Shown one piece after another: positions 60,901 through 64,000 of a stretch of DNA of 64,000 bases. How positions within the stretch are numbered: the stretch's first letter is position 1; every line of letters begins with the position of its first letter. The notes under the pieces are model-generated. The model was not told the DNA's origin, searched no databases, and worked only from the letters and a program-made list of their open reading frames with translations. Position numbers and translations under genes: made by a program. Origin of the DNA: Pelecanus crispus (Eukaryota > Chordata > Aves > Pelecaniformes > Pelecanidae); assembly GCF_030463565.1 (NCBI RefSeq), contig NC_134644.1, positions 102,916,765 through 102,980,764 on the forward strand. The letters are read 5' to 3'.

Positions 60901-62134
60901 GCAACTTCCCCCTCAGAAAGCACCAAGACCATTTTAAGAAAGCTATAAATCTGATCCCTACTCCATAGAAACAGAAATGTCAATCCAGCCGAGTTGGAAA
61001 TGGCATACTGAAAACCACCTTTATTCCTCCATGGAGCCAGCAGTACTTCCCTGCAAAGGACGGAGGGGGCCCCACGTGTGCAAAATGCTCTCGGAGCAGC
61101 CCACAGTGAAATCCAGCATCTGCTCCATGTGATGCTCCAAGGGGGTCCGTGTGGCGCTGCCTCTTCCACCAGCAGTCACTGGGGGGACGGAGCTCCCATC
61201 TTTGCAGATCCCCAGTCCATCGCCTGTGGGGGGAGAGAATGGGCGCAAGCCCTTAAAGAGAACATAAGGGCAGCATCCGCCCCTAGCTGTGACTTCCAGC
61301 AAGGCCACCCACCACCTACACGTTACAGGAAAAGCGCACCTTGCCCTATTCTACAGCCCTCTTCCAGAAAAGTCCTGAGAATAAGTGCCATGTTCTTATA
61401 AAACTAAGCTGATGGCTAAGTCCATCCCTGGCTCAGAAACTTTCCAGTTGTGTGAGAGGGTTTAAAAGCAATGGTTAGGCGAAGACTTAATAATCTGCAC
61501 AAGAAGCGCTGGGAAAGGTCCTGCAGTAGTGTAAGTCAAAGCACTTCTACTGAAGGCAAGGGGCCTGTGGATTCAACCTCAATAAATTTACCTTACTGCT
61601 GAGGGCCTCCCATGTAATAGAGAAATAATGCCTAGAGCAAAAATACAGAATTAACTAGATTCTGTCAGTTAGCAATGTTTAAGGGGATGTATTATGAAAA
61701 AAAAAGTAATTTTAATAATTTTTTATATGTTTGCACGTGGCCTGATTTTTGTCTGCGCTTAATCTAAGAAAATGGCATTTGATTGCTCAAGTAGACCTGT
61801 CCAGATGAGCTCAAGAATCAGTAGAAGGATTTTGGAGACTTAATATTCATCAGAAGCAAAGTGAGACCATTTGTGGGACACGGCGCTATTTAGCATTAAA
61901 AGTAATTCCCCCCAGAACCGCCTCCTGCTCACTTTAGGGAACAGGGTGGGAACAGGTGTTGGGCCCTCAATAAATTGAAGTGCACACAAATCTGCAGAGT
62001 CATTTGAGGTACAAAACAAGTAATAAGGCGGCTCATTTCTGAACACGTTTTCTCAGTTTTCTATATGCCTTTTTGCAAAGCCTGTGAAGTTCTTATCATC
62101 CAGATTTTTGCATTAACCTGGCAAGGAAAGTTAA

Positions 62135-62161
62135 GTTGTTGTTGTTGTTGTTATTATTATT
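62135..62161. repeat. (GTT)n-(ATT)n compound microsatellite
   Basis: About five GTT units followed by three ATT units in intron 10. Confidence 0.95.
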
Positions 62162-63029
62162 GTGTTTTAAGAGGCACAGAGTATTTAAGCATCTCTTTCC
62201 AGGCCCTGCAGTAAGTCTGTAAAGAACTGTAATCATACCTCGGGAGATTGTTTCTCCCTATAGAGTACTCTGCCCCAGCATTTCTAACTAAAAAAAAAAA
62301 AAAACAACCCAAACTTGGAACTAAGAAAGCCTGTATCTTTATGAAAAGCAACTGAAGAGTCTCCTTCATGATGAGCACCTGCTCCCTCAACTAATGCAGA
62401 GGTTTTGAAAGCCAAGGACTTGCTCTGGGTTGGCAGCGGGGAACCACGTGTACCTGTGCACAGGTATGGTCAACCCCTCTGCTCTGGACAGCAGATACCA
62501 AGTTGGAGAGGCTACTTCTTTGGCCCTTTTTACCAGCACTACATTCATTATAAGAAAGGAATCCAATTTTTTTAACCAGTATTTAAAAAGAAAGTGAGCT
62601 CCATGCCGCTTCCTGTGACAAGCAATACTCTGCAGCATTGGGCTCAGATAATGAACCAAAAACTAAAAGTCTGATTGCTCCCAGTGCTGCACGGAAGTAA
62701 TGCAGTGTGATGGACATAGAGGAACAAACCTGTAGGAAACACCCAGAAGAAAGCTGTTCCTATTAGGCTCTGTCAGTGACTTTAGCATTATGGGAAAAAA
62801 ATATGCATAGCATTTATATTAAGCATAAAAGCAGAGATACCAGCTGCTGCTTAGGTGGTCTGTAAGCCTTAGGTGGGAATTTGGGATACCAGTGGAAACT
62901 TTGTTTTATACCTCACACTGTTTTTATCCTTTTTTTTGTAAGCATGTGCTACTGCCGCAGTCAGAGACAGGCTGCTGGGGTAGGTGCACATCTGATCTGA
63001 GCTGTTGCGCTTAAGTCTTGAGAGAGTTA

Positions 63030-63130
63030 AAATATATGTGCGTATACATACACATATTATGTGTGTGCATTTGTATGTACATATGTGTATGTTATATGTA
63101 TATATTTATAGTATGTGTATTATACTATAG
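63030..63130. repeat. TATG/TATA-rich low-complexity stretch
   Basis: Imperfect alternation of TATG, TGTA and TATA words over roughly 100 bp. It is interrupted and not a clean array. Confidence 0.8.
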
Positions 63131-64000
63131 TGCATAGTAGGCTTGGGGTAGCCTATGGTAGGTTTGGCTGTTTCTGGAGAATTTCCTCTTGATTTATTGC
63201 ATAAGTGAGAGTAAGGCTTACTATATGTTGAGCAAGCAGGTGAGGATCAAAAATAATGCAGCACCTAGAGTCCTTGAAAACAGCTATATGTTTACTGTCC
63301 TCCACATTGCCTAATTCCATCTACTGAGCTTGGAAAAGGAGTGAACCCATGTCTGTGAAACACACAGCACTGCATGCAAGGTAGCAACTTGCAAAGTCTG
63401 GGGAAGCTTGCTTTTGTGGTGAGGGACTTTTGTGGGACTGAATTACACATTGACTGCCAAATCATGTGAAATGAGCAGCTACAGAACAACCCAGGGGCAG
63501 ATGACAGTGTTAGAAAGGTCAGTCTTGAAAAGAGGTACGTGCTTGGATGCAATTTGGCATGGCTTCGTCACAAAGCAAGGCAGGGCGGGTGTTTTTATGT
63601 TAAAAAAAAAAAAATGTCCATGGCCTGATTGATCAAAGCTTTGTAGACGAAAACCAGTCCCATGAGCTTCTTCCAGAACCCATCGGCTCTTGAATACTCA
63701 GATACCGCACAAATTTCATCGTAAGTAATATGTAATGGGAGAGGCACCCCAGAGAGACCCCAAGCACCCCAGCGCTACTGTCCTTCCTGCGTGGCAAATG
63801 GAGAAGCGTATTCTGCGCGAGCTGCAGGTCGTGTCACGGCTTGCAGAGCATGTTCAAGCAGCTCATTGTCACAGCAACGAAGGATGACTTTGGAGAGCTT
63901 CAGCCCAAAGGTTACCGAACCTCTCTTCCAGATGCTTGCATCACCAATATCCTTGACCACTCTGGACTGAATCCTCGCTACCTAACTCAAAGTCGGCTAG

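Larger units (their letters stand above)
57907..64000 (+). other. PCBP3: PCBP3 intron 10, runs past the window
   Basis: Starts GTAAGT. No KH3 exon was recognised up to the window end. It contains G-rich repeats at about 58440-58462, a CpG-rich patch at about 59160-59560 (with a 15-bp tandem unit GCGTGCTTCGCCTGT near 59223), GTT/ATT repeats at 62135-62161 and a TATG/TATA-rich stretch at about 63030-63130. Confidence 0.75.

Overview
This is vertebrate nuclear DNA, almost certainly from a bird. It is AT-leaning, intron-rich sequence with vertebrate-style exons and GT-AG introns. It carries CR1 LINE fragments, one with the avian ATTCTATG-type 3' end, and three solitary long terminal repeats of avian endogenous-retrovirus type with 5-bp target-site duplications. 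There is no prokaryotic gene organisation.

The one gene I can support is a poly(rC)-binding protein, best matched to PCBP3, on the + strand. Ten coding exons run from a start codon at 23017 to 57906. Together they give 759 nt, or 253 codons, with consistent intron phases. They encode a short N-terminus, a complete KH1 domain (exons 1-4), a complete KH2 domain (exons 5-6) and the linker (exons 7-10). The exons for KH3, the C-terminus and the 3' UTR are not in the window and should lie to its right. The GXXG RNA-binding loop of KH1 is split by an intron between a 24-nt and a 33-nt microexon.

Layout: 1-22945 is upstream or 5'-intronic DNA with a sense CR1 (about 2438-3045), a minus-strand solo LTR (7524-8694), a CpG-dense patch (about 9725-9880), an antisense CR1 (about 10027-10432), a 16-nt poly(C) tract (14661), and two LTRs of a second family in opposite orientation (17240-17810 and 18292-18850). 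22946-34804 holds exon 1 and the 11.7-kb intron 1, which contains a third CR1 (about 32819-33625). 34805-57906 holds exons 2-10, with several GC-rich intronic patches (36640-36850, 46165-46350, 54700-55240). 57907-64000 is intron 10 with another GC-rich patch (59160-59560).

I found no RNA genes, no CRISPR and no second protein-coding gene. I also found no convincing undescribed system. The most useful leads are regulatory: candidate internal promoters, a possible stop-containing cryptic exon in intron 5, open intron read-throughs after exons 6 and 7, an upstream poly(C) tract that could be a ligand for the encoded protein, and a G-quadruplex-like tract just before exon 7.
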